From Limnoperna fortunei (Eukaryota; Mollusca; Bivalvia; Mytilida; Modiolidae): a DNA stretch of 64,000 bases. The first letter of the stretch is position 1, and the number at the start of each line of letters is the position of its first letter. This document shows positions 34,135 to 46,144 of this stretch, one piece after another. The notes under the pieces are model-generated. The model ran no database searches, had not been told where the DNA came from, and saw nothing but the letters and a program-made list of their open reading frames with translations. A program made the translations under genes and the position numbers. The stretch covers positions 17,758,273 through 17,822,272 of the forward strand of contig OX104112.1 in the NCBI GenBank assembly GCA_944474755.1, in the 5' to 3' direction.

Positions 34135-34544
34135 ATTTACATTTCATGTTTAGCCAGAATGTTCACCAACTACATGTACGTTATTCTTTAAATCATGGTG
34201 CAAACATACAAATTCAGGTTGATACTTACAACAGCTATAAACAAGACTAAAGACGTAATACACCTCCAGAAGGGAACTAAACAGTATATTTGTCGTAGAA
34301 AATTAAACCCTATAGCATCTATCACATTCTGTGCATTTGGATAGTTGGCAGGACAACACCCCAAAAGCTGCTAATGCATACCTGGGTAAAGGAAAGACGG
34401 TGCCCTCTTTCTGAGGTGATTTTAGTGTTGCTAGTGATAAGTGCAAGGGATTAATTTATTAGCCAGCAATTACGAAGGGTTTCTGTACTTCCTTGCAAGC
34501 ATACTCAGAAGTCATGACTTTGCAGCACATGGAAGTAGTCAGGC

Positions 34545-35905
34545 CTTGCCAGCTCATGTCAACAGTCAGGTTTTGCCAGCACACGTCAGCAGTCATGCCT
34601 TGCTTGCACACGTCAGCAGTCATGTCCTGCCAGCACAGGTCAGCAGTCAATGCCTTGCAATCACACTTCAATGGTCAGTCCTTGTGAGCACATGCCAGCA
34701 GTCAGGCCTCACTAGCACACGTCGGTAGATATGCCATGCAAGCACACGTCGGCAGTCATGCCTTGCAAGCACACGTCAGAAGTCAGGTCTTCCCAGCGCA
34801 CTTCAGCAGTCAGGCCTTACCAGCACACATCATCAGTCATGTTTTGCAAGCCCACATCAGCAGTCAGGCCTTGCCAGCACACGACAACTGTCAGTCCTTG
34901 CCAAACATAACAGCATTCAGGCCTTGCCAGCACACATCGGCAGTAATGCCTTACTAGCACACGTCAGCAGTCGTGCCTTGCCAGCACACGACAACTGTCA
35001 GTCCTTGCCAAACATATCAGCATTCAGGCCTTGCCAGCACACATCGGCAGTAATGCCTTACTAGCATACGTCAGCAGTCGTGCCTTACCAGCACACCTCA
35101 GCAGTCAAGCCTTGCAAGCACACGTCATCGCTCAGTCATTGTCAGCTCATGTCAACAGTCATGCCTTGCCAGCACATGACAGCAGTCAGAGCTTGTCAGC
35201 ACACGTCAGCAGTCATGCCTTGTCAGCACACATCAACAGTCAGATCTTACATGCACACGTCCTACGTCATGCCTTGTCAGTACACGTCAGCAGTCATGCC
35301 TTGCTAGCACACATCAACGGTCATTCCTAGCCAGCACATGTCAGCAGTCATGCCTTGCCAGCACACATCAACGGTCAGTCCTTTCCAGCACACATCAACG
35401 GTCATGTCTTGCCAGCACACATCAGCAGTAAGTCCATGCTAGCACATGTCAGCAGTCATGCCTTGCCAGCACACATCAACGGTCATTCCTTGCCAGCATA
35501 CATGTATGTCAGCAGTCAGGCCTTGCCAGCCCACGTAAACGGTCATTCCTTGCCAGCATATGTCAACAGTCATGTCTTGCCAGCACACATCTGCAGTAAG
35601 TCCATGCCAGCACACATCAGCAGTCGTGCCTTGCCAACACACGTCAATGGTCATTCCTTGCCAGCATATGTCAGCAGTCAGGCCTTGCCAGCGCATGTCA
35701 ACGGTCAGTCCTTCACAGCACATGTCAGCAGTCAGGCCTTGCCAGCACACGTCATCAGTAAGTCATGGTCAGCAAATGTCAACAATCATGCTTAACAGTG
35801 GTCAGACATTATCAGCGCACGTCGTCAGTCATGCCTTGTCAGCACATGTCAACCGTCAGGTCTTACCAGCATACGTCCTCAGTCATGCCTTGCCAGCACT
35901 GCATT
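34545..35905 (+). repeat. Minisatellite 2, 27-bp unit
   Basis: The unit is TTGCCAGCACACGTCAGCAG followed by TCATGCC. About 50 units, moderately diverged (CATGTCAACGGTCAGTCC variants). Open frames of 100-146 codons on both strands follow from the 9-codon period. Confidence 0.9.
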
Positions 35906-35929
35906 AACGCGTAAGTTTTAGACTAAGTT

Positions 35930-36540
35930 CTGGTAACTGACACCTCGGGGCCGTTCTACCATTAATTGTAGGCTAAGTACTTTTTAACTGACATCGGGAT
36001 GCCTTGCGACTATTACTCGTATCTTGACTAAGTACTAGTAACTGACACCAGAGAACGTTCGATCATTAAGAGCATATAGACTCAAAACAGTTACCCGAAA
36101 CACGACTGTTGTTTGACTAATTGTAACTAGACTAAGTACTTTTCACTGATACCGGGAGGCTGTTTGACCATTGACTGTATCTAGACAAAGTACTGGAAAC
36201 TGACATCAGGTAGACGTTTGGGTATTAATCGTATCTAGACTAAGTTATGATAATTGTCACCGAGAGCACTTTCGAACATAAATTGTATCCAGACTTAGAA
36301 CTGAAAACCCACACCGTGCGGCCTTTCTACCTTGATTGCACACTAAGTACTGGTAATTGACAACGAAGGCCGTTCCACCATCATTTGTATCTAGACTGAG
36401 TACTTTCAACTGACATCAGGAGACATTTCGACAGTTAATCGTATCTTAGCTAAGAACTGGTAACTAGCACCAAATTGCCGTTCGATCAATAATTATATCT
36501 TGACTAAGTACTGATAATTTACACCCAGCGACCGTTCGAC
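35930..36540 (+). repeat. Degenerate edge of minisatellite 3
   Basis: Diverged units of about 54-63 bp with TATCTAGACTAAGTACTGGT, AACTGACACCGGGAGGCCGT and TCGACCATTAAT. Divergence decreases to the right, the usual pattern of an older array edge. Confidence 0.8.
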
Positions 36541-37930
36541 CATTGATTGTATCTAGACAAAGTACTGGAAACTGACACCGGGAGGCCGCTCAACAATACA
36601 TTGTATCTAGACAAAGTACTGGAAACTGACACCGGGAGGCCACTCAACAATACATAGTATCTAGACTAAGTACTGGTAACTGACACCGGGAGGCCGCTCA
36701 ACAATACATTGTATCTAGACTAAGTACTGGAAACTGACACCGGGAGGCCACTCAACAATACATTGTATCTAGACTAAGTACTGGAAACTGACACCGGGAG
36801 GCCGCTCAACAATACATTGTATCTAGACTAAGTACTGGAAACTGACACCGGGAGGCCACTCAACAATACATTGTATCTAGACTAAGTACTGGAAACTGAC
36901 ACCGGGAGGCCGCTCAACAATACATTGTATCTAGACTAAGTACTGGAAACTGACACCGGGAGGCCGCTCAACAATACATTGTATCTAGACTAAGTACTGG
37001 AAACTGACACCGGGAGGCCGCTCAACAATACATTGTATCTAGACTAAGTACTGGAAACTGACACCGGGAGGCCACTCAACAATACATTGAATCTAGACTA
37101 AGTACTGGAAACTGACACCGGGAAACCACTCAACAATACATTGTATCTAGACTAAGTACTGGTAACTGACACCGGGAGGCCGCTCAACAATACATTGTAT
37201 CTAGACTAAGTACTGGAAACTGACACCGGGAGGCCACTCAACAATACATTGTATCTAGACTAAGTACTGGTAACTAAAACACCGGGAGGCCGCTCAACAA
37301 TACATTGTATCTAGACTAAGTACTGGAAACTGACACCGGGAGGCCACTCAACAAAACATTGTATCTAGACTAAGTACTGGTAACTGACACCGGGAGGCCG
37401 CTCAACAATACATTGTATCTAGACTAAGTACTGGAAACTGACACCGGGAGGCCACTCAACAAAACATTGTATCTAGACTAAGTACTGGTAACTGACACCG
37501 GGAGGCCGCTCAACAATACATTGTATCTAGACTAAGTACTGGAAACTGACACCGGGAGGCCGCTCAACAATACATTGTATCTAGACTAAGTACTGGTAGC
37601 TGACACCGGGAGGCCGCTCAACAATACATTGTATCTAGACTAAGTACTGGAAACTGACACCGGGAGGCCACTCAACAAAACATTGTATCTAGACTAAGTA
37701 CTGGTAACTGACACCGGGAGGCCGCTCAACAATACATTGTATCTAGACTAAGTACTGGTAACTGACACCGGGAGGCCGCTCAACAATACATTGTATCTAG
37801 ACTAAGTACTGGTAACTGACATCGGGATGCCGCTCAACAAAACATTGTATCTAGACTAAGTACTGGAAACTGACACCGGGATGCCACTCAGCAATACATT
37901 GTATCTAGACTAAGTACTGGTAACTGACAT
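36541..37930 (+). repeat. Minisatellite 3, homogeneous 54-bp unit
   Basis: About 25 nearly identical units of CTCAACAATACATTGTATCT, AGACTAAGTACTGGAAACTG and ACACCGGGAGGCCG. Two markers (GAAACTG or GTAACTG; GCCGCT or GCCACT) alternate irregularly, which suggests recent amplification of two- or three-unit blocks. All six frames contain stops. Confidence 0.95.
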
Positions 37931-38420
37931 ACAACCCATCTAAATATGTCGTGTGATAATGTTGGCGTTATATGTGTTACATGCCAAATATGTAAATAAT
38001 GTTACAAACTAAATATATGTAAACACGTTGTCCTCGCCGTAGTATGGCTGGTTCATTACTCACTCAGTTAATGTGTTAACACTAAAAAAATTTTACTAAA
38101 GAATATTGCTGCAATACAAAGCAGTGCTGTATTGTCGTCGAAATAACATATCTGGCAAAAGTTTGTAACCACAAGACATTTATATATATATGCATCTGTT
38201 GTCTGTATGTTTTACCAAGAACGGGCAAAATTTTTCTGCATTGCAGAACGTTTTAGCTTAGCCACATTTTATCTATATTTAATATTTGTTTGTTTGTTTG
38301 AATTGGATTTACGGCAGATGTAAACAATCATTCAGCTTAATTGTGGTGTCTAGTTTTTATCAAGTAATCTGAAGTACCCTGTGAAAATTTATTAGTGTAA
38401 TTACGTTTGGTACAAAATGC
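37931..38420. other. Non-repetitive gap between arrays
   Basis: About 490 bp without gene. At 38,285-38,320 GTTTGTTTGTTTGAAT resembles the 3' tail of the local SINE family in reverse orientation. Confidence 0.55.
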
Positions 38421-41400
38421 AAACAGTTTTACTGGTGTGTTAACACTGAGGTTGTTGTTTACCTGCGTGTCAACACTGAGGTTGCTGATTATTAACGTGT
38501 CAACACTGAGGTTGTTGATTACCTGCGTGTCAACACTGAGCTTGTTGATTATTAACGTGTCAACACTGAGGTCGTTGATGACCGGCGTGTCAACACTGAG
38601 CTTGTTGATTATTAACGTGTCAACACTGAGGTTGCTGATTACCTGCGTGTCAACACTGGGGTTGTTGATTATTAACGTGTCAACACTGAGGTTGTTGATT
38701 ACCTGCGTGTCAACACTGGGGTTGTTGATTACCTGCGTGTCAACACTGAGGTTGTTGATTACCTGCGTGTTAACACTGAGCTTGTTGATTATTAACGTGT
38801 CAATACTAAAGTTGTTGATTACCTGCGTGTCAACACTGGGGTTGTTGATTACCTGCGTGTCAACACTGAGGTTGTTGATTACCAGCGTGTTAACACTGAG
38901 CTTGTTGATTATTAACGTGTCAACACTAAAGTTGTTGATTACCTGCGTGTCAACACTGGGGTTGTTGATTACCTGCGTGTCAACATTGAGGTTGTTAATT
39001 ACCTGCGTGTTAACACTGAGCTTGTTTATTATCAGCGTGTCACCACTGAGGTTGTTGATTATCAGCGTGTTAACACTGAGGTTGTTGATTACCTGCGTGT
39101 TAACACTGAGGTTGTTGATTACCTGCGTGTTAACACTGAGGTTGTTGATTACCGGCGTGTCAACACTGAGCTTGTTGATTATTAACGTGTCAACACTGAG
39201 TTTGTTGATTACCAGCGTGTTAACACTGAGGTTGTTGATTACCTGCGTGTTAACACTAAAATTGTTCATTATTAACGTGTCAGCACTGAGCTTGTTGATT
39301 ACCAGCGTGTTAACACTGAGGTTGTTGATAACCTGCGTGTTAACACTGAGCTTGTTGATTATTAACGTGTCAACACTGAGTTTGTTGATTACCAGCGTGT
39401 CTACATTGAGGTTGTTGATTACCTGCGTGTTAACACTGAGCTTGTTGATTATCAGCGTGTCAACACTGAGGTTGTTGATGACCGGCGTGTTAACACTGAG
39501 GTTGTTGATTACCTGCGTGTCAACACTGAGGTTGTTGATTACCAGAGTGTTAACACTGAGCTTGTTGATTATTGGCGTGTCAACACTGAAGTTGTTGATT
39601 ACCAGCGTGTCAACACTGAGGTTGTTGATGACTGGCGTGTTAACACTGAGTTTGTTGATTACCAGGGTGTCAACATTGAGGTTGTTGATTACCTGCGTGT
39701 TAACACTGAGCTTGTTGATTATCAGCGTGTCAACACTGAGGTTGTTGATGACCGGCGTGTTACCAGTGAGCTTGTTGATTACCAGCGTGTCAACACTAAG
39801 GTTGTTGATTACCAGCGTGTTAACACTGAGGTTGTTGATGACCGGCGTGTTAACACTGACCTTGTTGATTTCCAGCGTGTCAACACTGAGGTTGTTGATT
39901 ACCTGCGTGTCAACACTGAGGTTGTTGATTACCAGCGTGTTAACACTGAGCTTGTTGATTATTGGCGTGTTAACACTGAGTTTGTTGATTACCAGCGTGT
40001 CAACATTGAGGTTGTTGATTATTGGCGTGTTAACACTGAGTTTGTTGATTACCAGCGTGTCAACATTGAGGTTGTTGATTACCTGCGTGTTAACACAGAG
40101 CTTGTTGATTATCAGCGTGTCAACACTGAGGTTGTTGATTACCTGCGTGTCAACACTGAGGTTGTTGATAACCAGCGTGTTAACATTTAGCTTGTTGATT
40201 ATTGGCGTGTCAGCACTGAAGTTGTTGATTACCAGCGTGTCAACACTGAGGTTGTTGATGACTGGCGTGTTAACACTGGGTTTGTTGATTACCAGCGTGT
40301 CAACATTGAGGTTGTTGATTACCTGCGTGTTAACACTGAGCTTGTTGATTATCTGCGTGTCAACACTGAGGTTGTTGATGACCGGCGTATTAACACTGAT
40401 CTTGTTGATTACCAGCGTGTTAACACCGAGGTTGTTGATTACCAGCGTGTTAACACTGAGGTCGTTGATGACCGGCGTGTTAACACTGAACTTGTTGATT
40501 ATTAACGTGTCAACACTGAGGTTGTTGATTATATGCCTGTCAACACTGAGGTTGTTGATTACCAGCGTGTCAACACTGAGCTTGTTGATTGCCAGCGTGT
40601 TAACACTGAGCTTGTTTATCATTGGCGTGTCAAAACTGAGGTTGTTGATTACCGGCGTGTCAACACAAATGTTGCTGAGTATTGGCGTGTCAACACTCAG
40701 GTTGTTGAATATTGGCGTGTCAACACTGAGGTTGTTGATTATATGCCTGTCAACACTGAGGTTGTTGATTACCAGCGTGTTAACACTGCGGTTGTTGATT
40801 ACCGGCGTGTCAACACTAAGGTTTTGGATTACCGGTGTGTCAACACTGAGGTTGTTGATTATTGGCGTGTCGACACCGAGGTTTTTGACTACCGGCGTGT
40901 CAACACTAAGGTTTTGGATTACCGGTGTGTCAACACTGAGCTTGTTGATTATTGGCGTGTCGACACCGAGGTTGTTGATTACCAGCGTGTCAGCACTGAG
41001 GTTATTGATTACCGGCGTGTCAACACTGAGGTTGTTGATTACCGGCGTGTCAACACTATGGTTTTGGATTACCAATGTGCCAACCCTGAGGTTGTTGATA
41101 ACCGGCGTGTCAACACTGAGGTTGGTGATTATTGGCGTGTCAACACTGAGGTTGTTGATTACCGGCGTGTCAACACTGAGGTTGTTGATTATCGGCGTGC
41201 CAACACTGAAGTTGTTGATTATTGGCGTGTCAACACTGAGGTTGTTGATTATTGGCGTGTCAACACTGAGGTTGTTGATTATTGGCGTGTCAACACAGAG
41301 GTTGTTGATTACCTGCGTGTTAACACTGAGGTTGAAGAATATTGGCGTGTCAACACTGAGGTTGTTGATTATTGGCGTGTCAACACTGCGGTTGTTGATT

Positions 41401-41975
41401 ACCGGCGTGTCAACACTGGGTTGTTGATAACCGGCGTATCAACACTGAGGTTGTTGATTTTTTGCGTGTCAACACTGAGGTTGTTGATTTTTTGCGTGTC
41501 AACACTGAGGTTGTTGATTACCTGCGTGTTAGCACTGAGGTTGTTGAATATTGGCGTGTCAACACTGAGGTTGTTGATTATTGGCGTGTCAACACTGCGG
41601 TTGTTGATTTCCGGCGTGTCAACACTGCGGTTGTTGATTACCGGCGTGTCAACACTGAGGTTGTTGATTACCGGCGTGTCAACACTGCGGTTGTTGATTA
41701 CCGGCGTGTCAACACTGAGGTTGTTGAATATATGCCTGTCAACACTGGGTTGTTGATTACCGGCGTGTCAACACTGAGGTTGTTGATTATCGGCGTGTCA
41801 ACACTGAGGCCGTTGATTACCTGCGTGTCCACACCGGGGTTGTTGATTACCGACGTGTCACACTGAAGTTGTTGATTACCGACCTGTCACACTGAGGTTG
41901 TTGATTACCGGCGTGTCAACACTGAGGTTGTTGATGACAGGCGTGTTAACACTGAGGTTGCGAGTTCCAACCTCA
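38420..41975 (+). repeat. Minisatellite 4, 30-bp unit, about 117 units, SINE-related
   Basis: The unit is GTTGATTACCGGCGTGTCAA followed by CACTGAGGTT. Subtypes differ at the centre (ATTAAC, ACCTGC, ACCAGC, ATTGGC, ACCGGC before GTGT). The left two thirds use TTAACA/CTTGTTG subtypes more often; the right third is more uniform. Because 30 is a multiple of three, frames of 1,006 (plus), 407 (plus) and 912 codons (minus) are open at once; none has a gene-like start or domain. The unit matches 26 of 30 bases at 51,742-51,771 within a SINE, and the right end of the array runs into GCGAGTTCCAACCTC, which matches the next part of that SINE. Confidence 0.95.
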
Positions 41976-42124
41976 ATTGCCCGAAAACTCACGCAACAGA
42001 CAGCTTTTATTACTTGAAATCAAGGTTAGAGTAGAGCACACATAATTGGAGGCCTGGTCTAACCTACAACATCGGTGTTGGTGTAGTATATTATAACCTG
42101 ACTGGATTGCACGGCCATTGAGAC

Positions 42125-42570
42125 TTTTTATCTCACCTGATCCGAAGCGTCATGTGAGCTATTGCCATCACTTTGGTGTCCGTCGTCGTCAGTCGTCGTC
42201 GTCGTCGTCGTAAACTTTTCTTTAAAAATCTTCTGCTACAAAACCACTGAAGTGATTGCTTCGAAACTTTGCACACATCATCAGTAAAATGTCATTTACT
42301 AAGTTTGCACAAATCATGGCTTCAGACCAACTAACATTGCCGCCATGGCTAAAAATAGAACAGGGGGTCAAAATACAGTTTTTGGCTTATAGTTGAAAAA
42401 ATATTACATACAGGAAAACCGAAGAAACTTTCCTTCCTCAGCATCAAAAGCTATATAAAACACTCCATTTGGGTCAAAGTCGTATGACGACCCCTTGTTG
42501 GATTTATTGTCCTTTAGTGGTCGAAATCGATGATTTTTGCCATTTGTGCCTCAAAATCTTGAAAATTATT
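42125..42570 (+). repeat. Probable dispersed repeat with GTC microsatellite
   Basis: Begins CTCACCTGATCCGAAGCGTC and ATGTGAGCTATTGCCATCAC, then TTTGGTGTCCGTCGTCGTC and (GTC)n at about 42,180-42,212, followed by GCTTCGAAACTTTGCACACA. I recall similar text being highly repeated in molluscan genomes. No coding potential. Confidence 0.5.
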
Positions 42571-42589
42571 AGAACTATAATAAAATTTG

Positions 42590-43425
42590 TGTGTATTGTC
42601 CGCACATGTCACGCTGGAATAAAAGTTTAGTGTACTATCAGCACATGTAACGATGGAATATAAGTATTGTGTAATATAATCACCTGTCACGCTGGAATAA
42701 AAGTATACTATACTGTCCGCACATGTCACACTGGAATAAAATTGTGTGTAACGTCCGCACATGTCACGCTGGAAAAAAAATTAATGTGTGCTATCAGCAC
42801 TTGTCACCCTGGAATAAACGTTGTATGTACTGTCCGGACATGTTACGCTGGAATAAAAGAATTGTGTAATGTCCGCACATGTCACGCTGAATAAAAGTAT
42901 AGTGTACAATCAGCACATGTCACGCTGGTATAAAAGTATTGTGTACTATAATCACCTGTCACGCTGGAATAAAAGTATAGTGTACTGTCCCCACATGTCA
43001 CGCTGGAATAAAAGTTGTGTGTACTGTCCGGACATTTTACGCTGGAATAAAAGAACTGTGTAATGTCCGCACATGTCACGCTGGAATAATAGTATAGTGT
43101 ACTGTCCGCACATGTCAAGTTGGGATAAAATTGAGTGTAATGTCCGCACATGTCACGCTGGAATAAAGTTTGTGTGTAATGTCCGCACATGTCACACTGG
43201 ATTAAAAGTTGCGTGTATTGTCACGTGTATACTGGAATAAAAGTATTGTGTACTATCAGCACATGCTGGACTTAAAATATATAGTGTACTGTCTGAACAT
43301 GTTACGCTTGTATAAAAGAATTGTGTAATGTCCGCACATGTCACGCTGGAATAAAAACATTGTATACAGTCAACACCTGTAACATTTAAATAAATGTATT
43401 GTGCACATGTCACACTCATTGAGTA
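42590..43425 (+). repeat. Minisatellite 5, about 39-bp unit
   Basis: The unit is GCACATGTCACGCTGGAATA followed by AAAGTATAGTGTACTGTCC. About 21 units with one- and two-base indels and subtypes (TCAGCACATG, ATAATCACCTG). Open frames of 65-102 codons on both strands are by-products. Confidence 0.9.
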
Positions 43426-44036
43426 CATTTAGCCACAGTTTCGAAACGTTCGTGTCAATATTGCATCTTCATTTCAATAGCTGTGCTGACTTCATTTTAA
43501 AATAAAGAATCTAATTATAACAAATTTTGTTTTATTTTCCAGAAAAAGAAATGTAAATAAAAAATTAAGCAAAACAAGAACACTCAATTTTTTTTCAGTG
43601 ATATTTTACAAAGGTACACACATTGAAATTACATTTGATTGTGCAAATATGACAACAACCGGCATTCGTAAACGCCCCCCCCCATTCCCATTTCCCAACA
43701 TGTGCAATATTTTCATATGCCTGTTCCTGACTTATAACCTACATTAATCGATTTAGTAATTACATTGTACACTGTGCTATTCCTTATATATTTAACATTA
43801 CAGTCTTTTGTTAAATATACAAAAAGATGAACTCATATGTGATCAATCTATACTTCAAATCATCCACCTTGATTTAAAAACAACCTTCAAAAATCAAATG
43901 TTGTTTTACTAACAATTTTCCTGTAAATTATTAGAACTGAGTCATTTCTGTAAGTAACAGAAGTACAGTGTAACAAATGACGTGAATCAGTTTATCTCAA
44001 CTATCAATACACACAAGTCGAACTATAAGCTGAATA
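43426..44036. other. Intergenic DNA downstream of the B-box gene
   Basis: No gene seen. It includes the likely 3' UTR of the minus-strand B-box gene and a C-rich run near 43,675. Confidence 0.5.
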
Positions 44037-45698
44037 TTATACACAACAAAATATGAAAACCGACTTTTCTTTATAGCTTGTCACAAAGAAATTGCGATAA
44101 TTTCTACTGAATGCTAGACCGAACGGTTTACTAATTTTCTTGGCATTGTCCAGTACGTTGTCAATGACGTTCCCGTCTGGCGAAAATCGATGTATGTTAT
44201 TTGAGTCACAACAAGCAACGTACAGGTTACCTCCCCTGTCAATAGTCACAGCTCTAGGTGTATTGAAGTTCACAGGTGCACATGTAAAACGTACTTCTCC
44301 ACCGAGTCTGACACAACCTACTGTGTCATCGTCAGTATAGTAGACACTATCCTGCGGACCCGGATGTAGGTAGTTAATGTAACCACCACCAGGTACAGTT
44401 ATTGTAGTTATTTGCTTCCCTTGTTTACTGAGGATGTAAATCTTCCTATAACCACCAACACAGATCTTATCACCGACAACAGCTATACCAAAGCCCCCAA
44501 CAGGTACAGAATGTGCATCACCGGACTTCATTGATTTTATTTCAACAAACTGTATTGACCTCTGGCCAGGTATGGTTACTACAGCTTTATCTTCACCTGG
44601 TATAATAGCAATATCCCATGGTCTACCAGATAACATACAATCCTGGAGGTACTCGCCACGGTCACTGTATACCAGTAACTTGGTACTTTCGCAGTTACAG
44701 AGTAGTAGACTGTTGTCGTCTGTCACAGCAATACTGGTTATCCAGACATCATTGGTGGATTTAATATCAAATTTCATGTCAAAGTCGAACTTTGTTGGCA
44801 TCTGAATTGTTGTCGGTAAAACCTGGCCTTGATTTGATTTGGATGATTTATACTTGATCGGACATGGTGTGGATTCAATGTGTACTGACCCAATTGATTC
44901 AAATAAGGATTGTTGCTCTGGTGTTTGTTGGAACGAAATTTTAGACGTAAACATCGATGTTATTATCTTCTGAAGTGTAATATCGTAGTCGGAAACTTTC
45001 CATTTGTACGAGTTTAATAAAACAAATAGCTGGTTTTCTGATCCATGTTTTTTCATAAGATCTAATTTACTGGTAACCTCGTCCAGAGTCTCCATCATTG
45101 TAGATAATGTTTCTTTATCAGATTTGATTTGCTGCTCGAACTTCGTCTTTGCTGATTTGATTTCCGATATAAGTTTCCTTTCGAGATCGTTAATGCTTTC
45201 TATAATTTTTGATTTAATCCATGTAATGTTTTTCAGCGCATCTGCTTCTTCATTATTAAGACTTTTTAAATTCTCATTGCGGTTGCTGATAAGCTTTTCT
45301 AGAAGTACCCGTATGTTTGATACGGTACTAAATGTATCTTCCAAAGCATACGACTTCCGTACGCCTTTCGCAGCGTCGTCTACAGTAACACATTTTTGAC
45401 ATGTACTGTGTGCTTCAGCAATACAGGAACGACAGCATAAACAGTCATGTTCCACACAGAAAAAGTCAAGTGCAATTTTGTCGTGTTTTGTACAAGAGTT
45501 TTGTGCAGATAATTTGTCCTTGGGTAGCAACCCAGGATCTATTAGATGATGGGAGGCGCATGCTTTGAATGAGCTATTATGAGCATTCAGACAGACCGTA
45601 CATAGGTTTTCCTCACAATCAGTACAGTACTTTACGGCCACTACGGGTGACAGTTCCTTACGTGAGCATGGATCACAACTGGGCTTAGACGATGCCAT
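44037..45698 (-). CDS. B-box/coiled-coil/NHL-type beta-propeller protein (TRIM2/TRIM3/TRIM56-like, RING-less), 553 aa
   Basis: Cytoplasmic TRIM-related protein; relatives act as ubiquitin-pathway or innate-immunity adaptors and are greatly expanded in bivalves. Residues 8-54 form a B-box1-like zinc site (Cys 8, 11, 25, 28, 33, 36; His 40 and 50). Residues 69-103 form B-box2 (CTKH ... FFCVEHDCLCC ... C ... H). Residues 115-235 are strongly helical coiled coil (LERKLISEIKSAKTKFEQQI). From about 290 to the end are beta-propeller blades, the clearest being RGGNLYVACCDSNNIHRFSP. There is no RING finger, so it cannot be an E3 ligase of the usual type. The start is set at the ATG at 45,698 because a splice acceptor (TATTTATTTCAG) lies six bases upstream (exon begins 45,704); the earlier in-frame ATG would be inside that intron. 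The whole protein is in one exon and the frame is intact. Substrate or partners cannot be told from sequence. Confidence 0.9.
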   Translation of the reverse strand: MASSKPSCDPCSRKELSPVVAVKYCTDCEENLCTVCLNAHNSSFKACASHHLIDPGLLPKDKLSAQNSCTKHDKIALDFFCVEHDCLCCRSCIAEAHSTCQKCVTVDDAAKGVRKSYALEDTFSTVSNIRVLLEKLISNRNENLKSLNNEEADALKNITWIKSKIIESINDLERKLISEIKSAKTKFEQQIKSDKETLSTMMETLDEVTSKLDLMKKHGSENQLFVLLNSYKWKVSDYDITLQKIITSMFTSKISFQQTPEQQSLFESIGSVHIESTPCPIKYKSSKSNQGQVLPTTIQMPTKFDFDMKFDIKSTNDVWITSIAVTDDNSLLLCNCESTKLLVYSDRGEYLQDCMLSGRPWDIAIIPGEDKAVVTIPGQRSIQFVEIKSMKSGDAHSVPVGGFGIAVVGDKICVGGYRKIYILSKQGKQITTITVPGGGYINYLHPGPQDSVYYTDDDTVGCVRLGGEVRFTCAPVNFNTPRAVTIDRGGNLYVACCDSNNIHRFSPDGNVIDNVLDNAKKISKPFGLAFSRNYRNFFVTSYKEKSVFIFCCV

Positions 45699-45720
45699 TC
45701 TTTCCTGAAATAAATATTTA
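45699..45720 (-). promoter_or_regulatory. Splice acceptor before the B-box coding exon
   Basis: The minus strand reads a T-rich tract ending TTTATTTCAG, then GAAAGAATGGCA. It implies a 5' UTR exon further upstream (above 45,730), which I could not locate. Confidence 0.6.
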
Positions 45721-46144
45721 AAAAGCACCATACATACAGTATTAGAATAAAATACGTCTATACTCTGAATTCGTTATGGTTGATTGAATATTCTAATTTG
45801 TGATTTATACATTATGTTGATACGCAAATTTGTTTCATTACGCATTCTTAGATCTATATTTAAAATTCCTAATTCTTCATCCGAAAATCTAGTTCGTTTT
45901 CTAAACTTTTATTTCTTCATTTTATATTTCATATTTCTAATTCCTATCGTATGTTGATCAGTATTCCGATTAAAAATGTTCTAATCTAAGTAATAAAATT
46001 TGGAAAAGAAAATTAAAAATTACAAACAAGATAACGATTTACACAAATTTGTTCTCACGAACTTTTTTGTCGGAAACAATTTTCAGAATAAACTATACTT
46101 GTGATACTAGTGGCACACTGTCGAATACTGCTGGTTGATTGGAA

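Noticed and set aside
33831..34250. 139-codon and similar ORFs over the 36-bp array
   Set aside because: Artefacts of a 12-codon period; open on both strands with hydrophobic or basic repeats of no recognisable type.
35355..35907. 146- and 115-codon ORFs over the 27-bp array
   Set aside because: Artefacts of a 9-codon period, open on both strands.
34545..37930. CRISPR array
   Set aside because: Direct repeats abut without unique spacers and the DNA is clearly animal nuclear sequence.
38407..41427. 1,006-codon plus-strand ORF and 912-codon minus-strand ORF as repeat proteins
   Set aside because: They are the same 30-bp tandem array read in different frames. No domain, no conserved start context, and unit substitutions are non-synonymous in each frame.
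42514..43428. Cys/Tyr-rich small ORFs (FYSSVTCADST repeats) as cysteine-rich peptides
   Set aside because: Translation of the 39-bp array. The frame is broken repeatedly by one-base indels.
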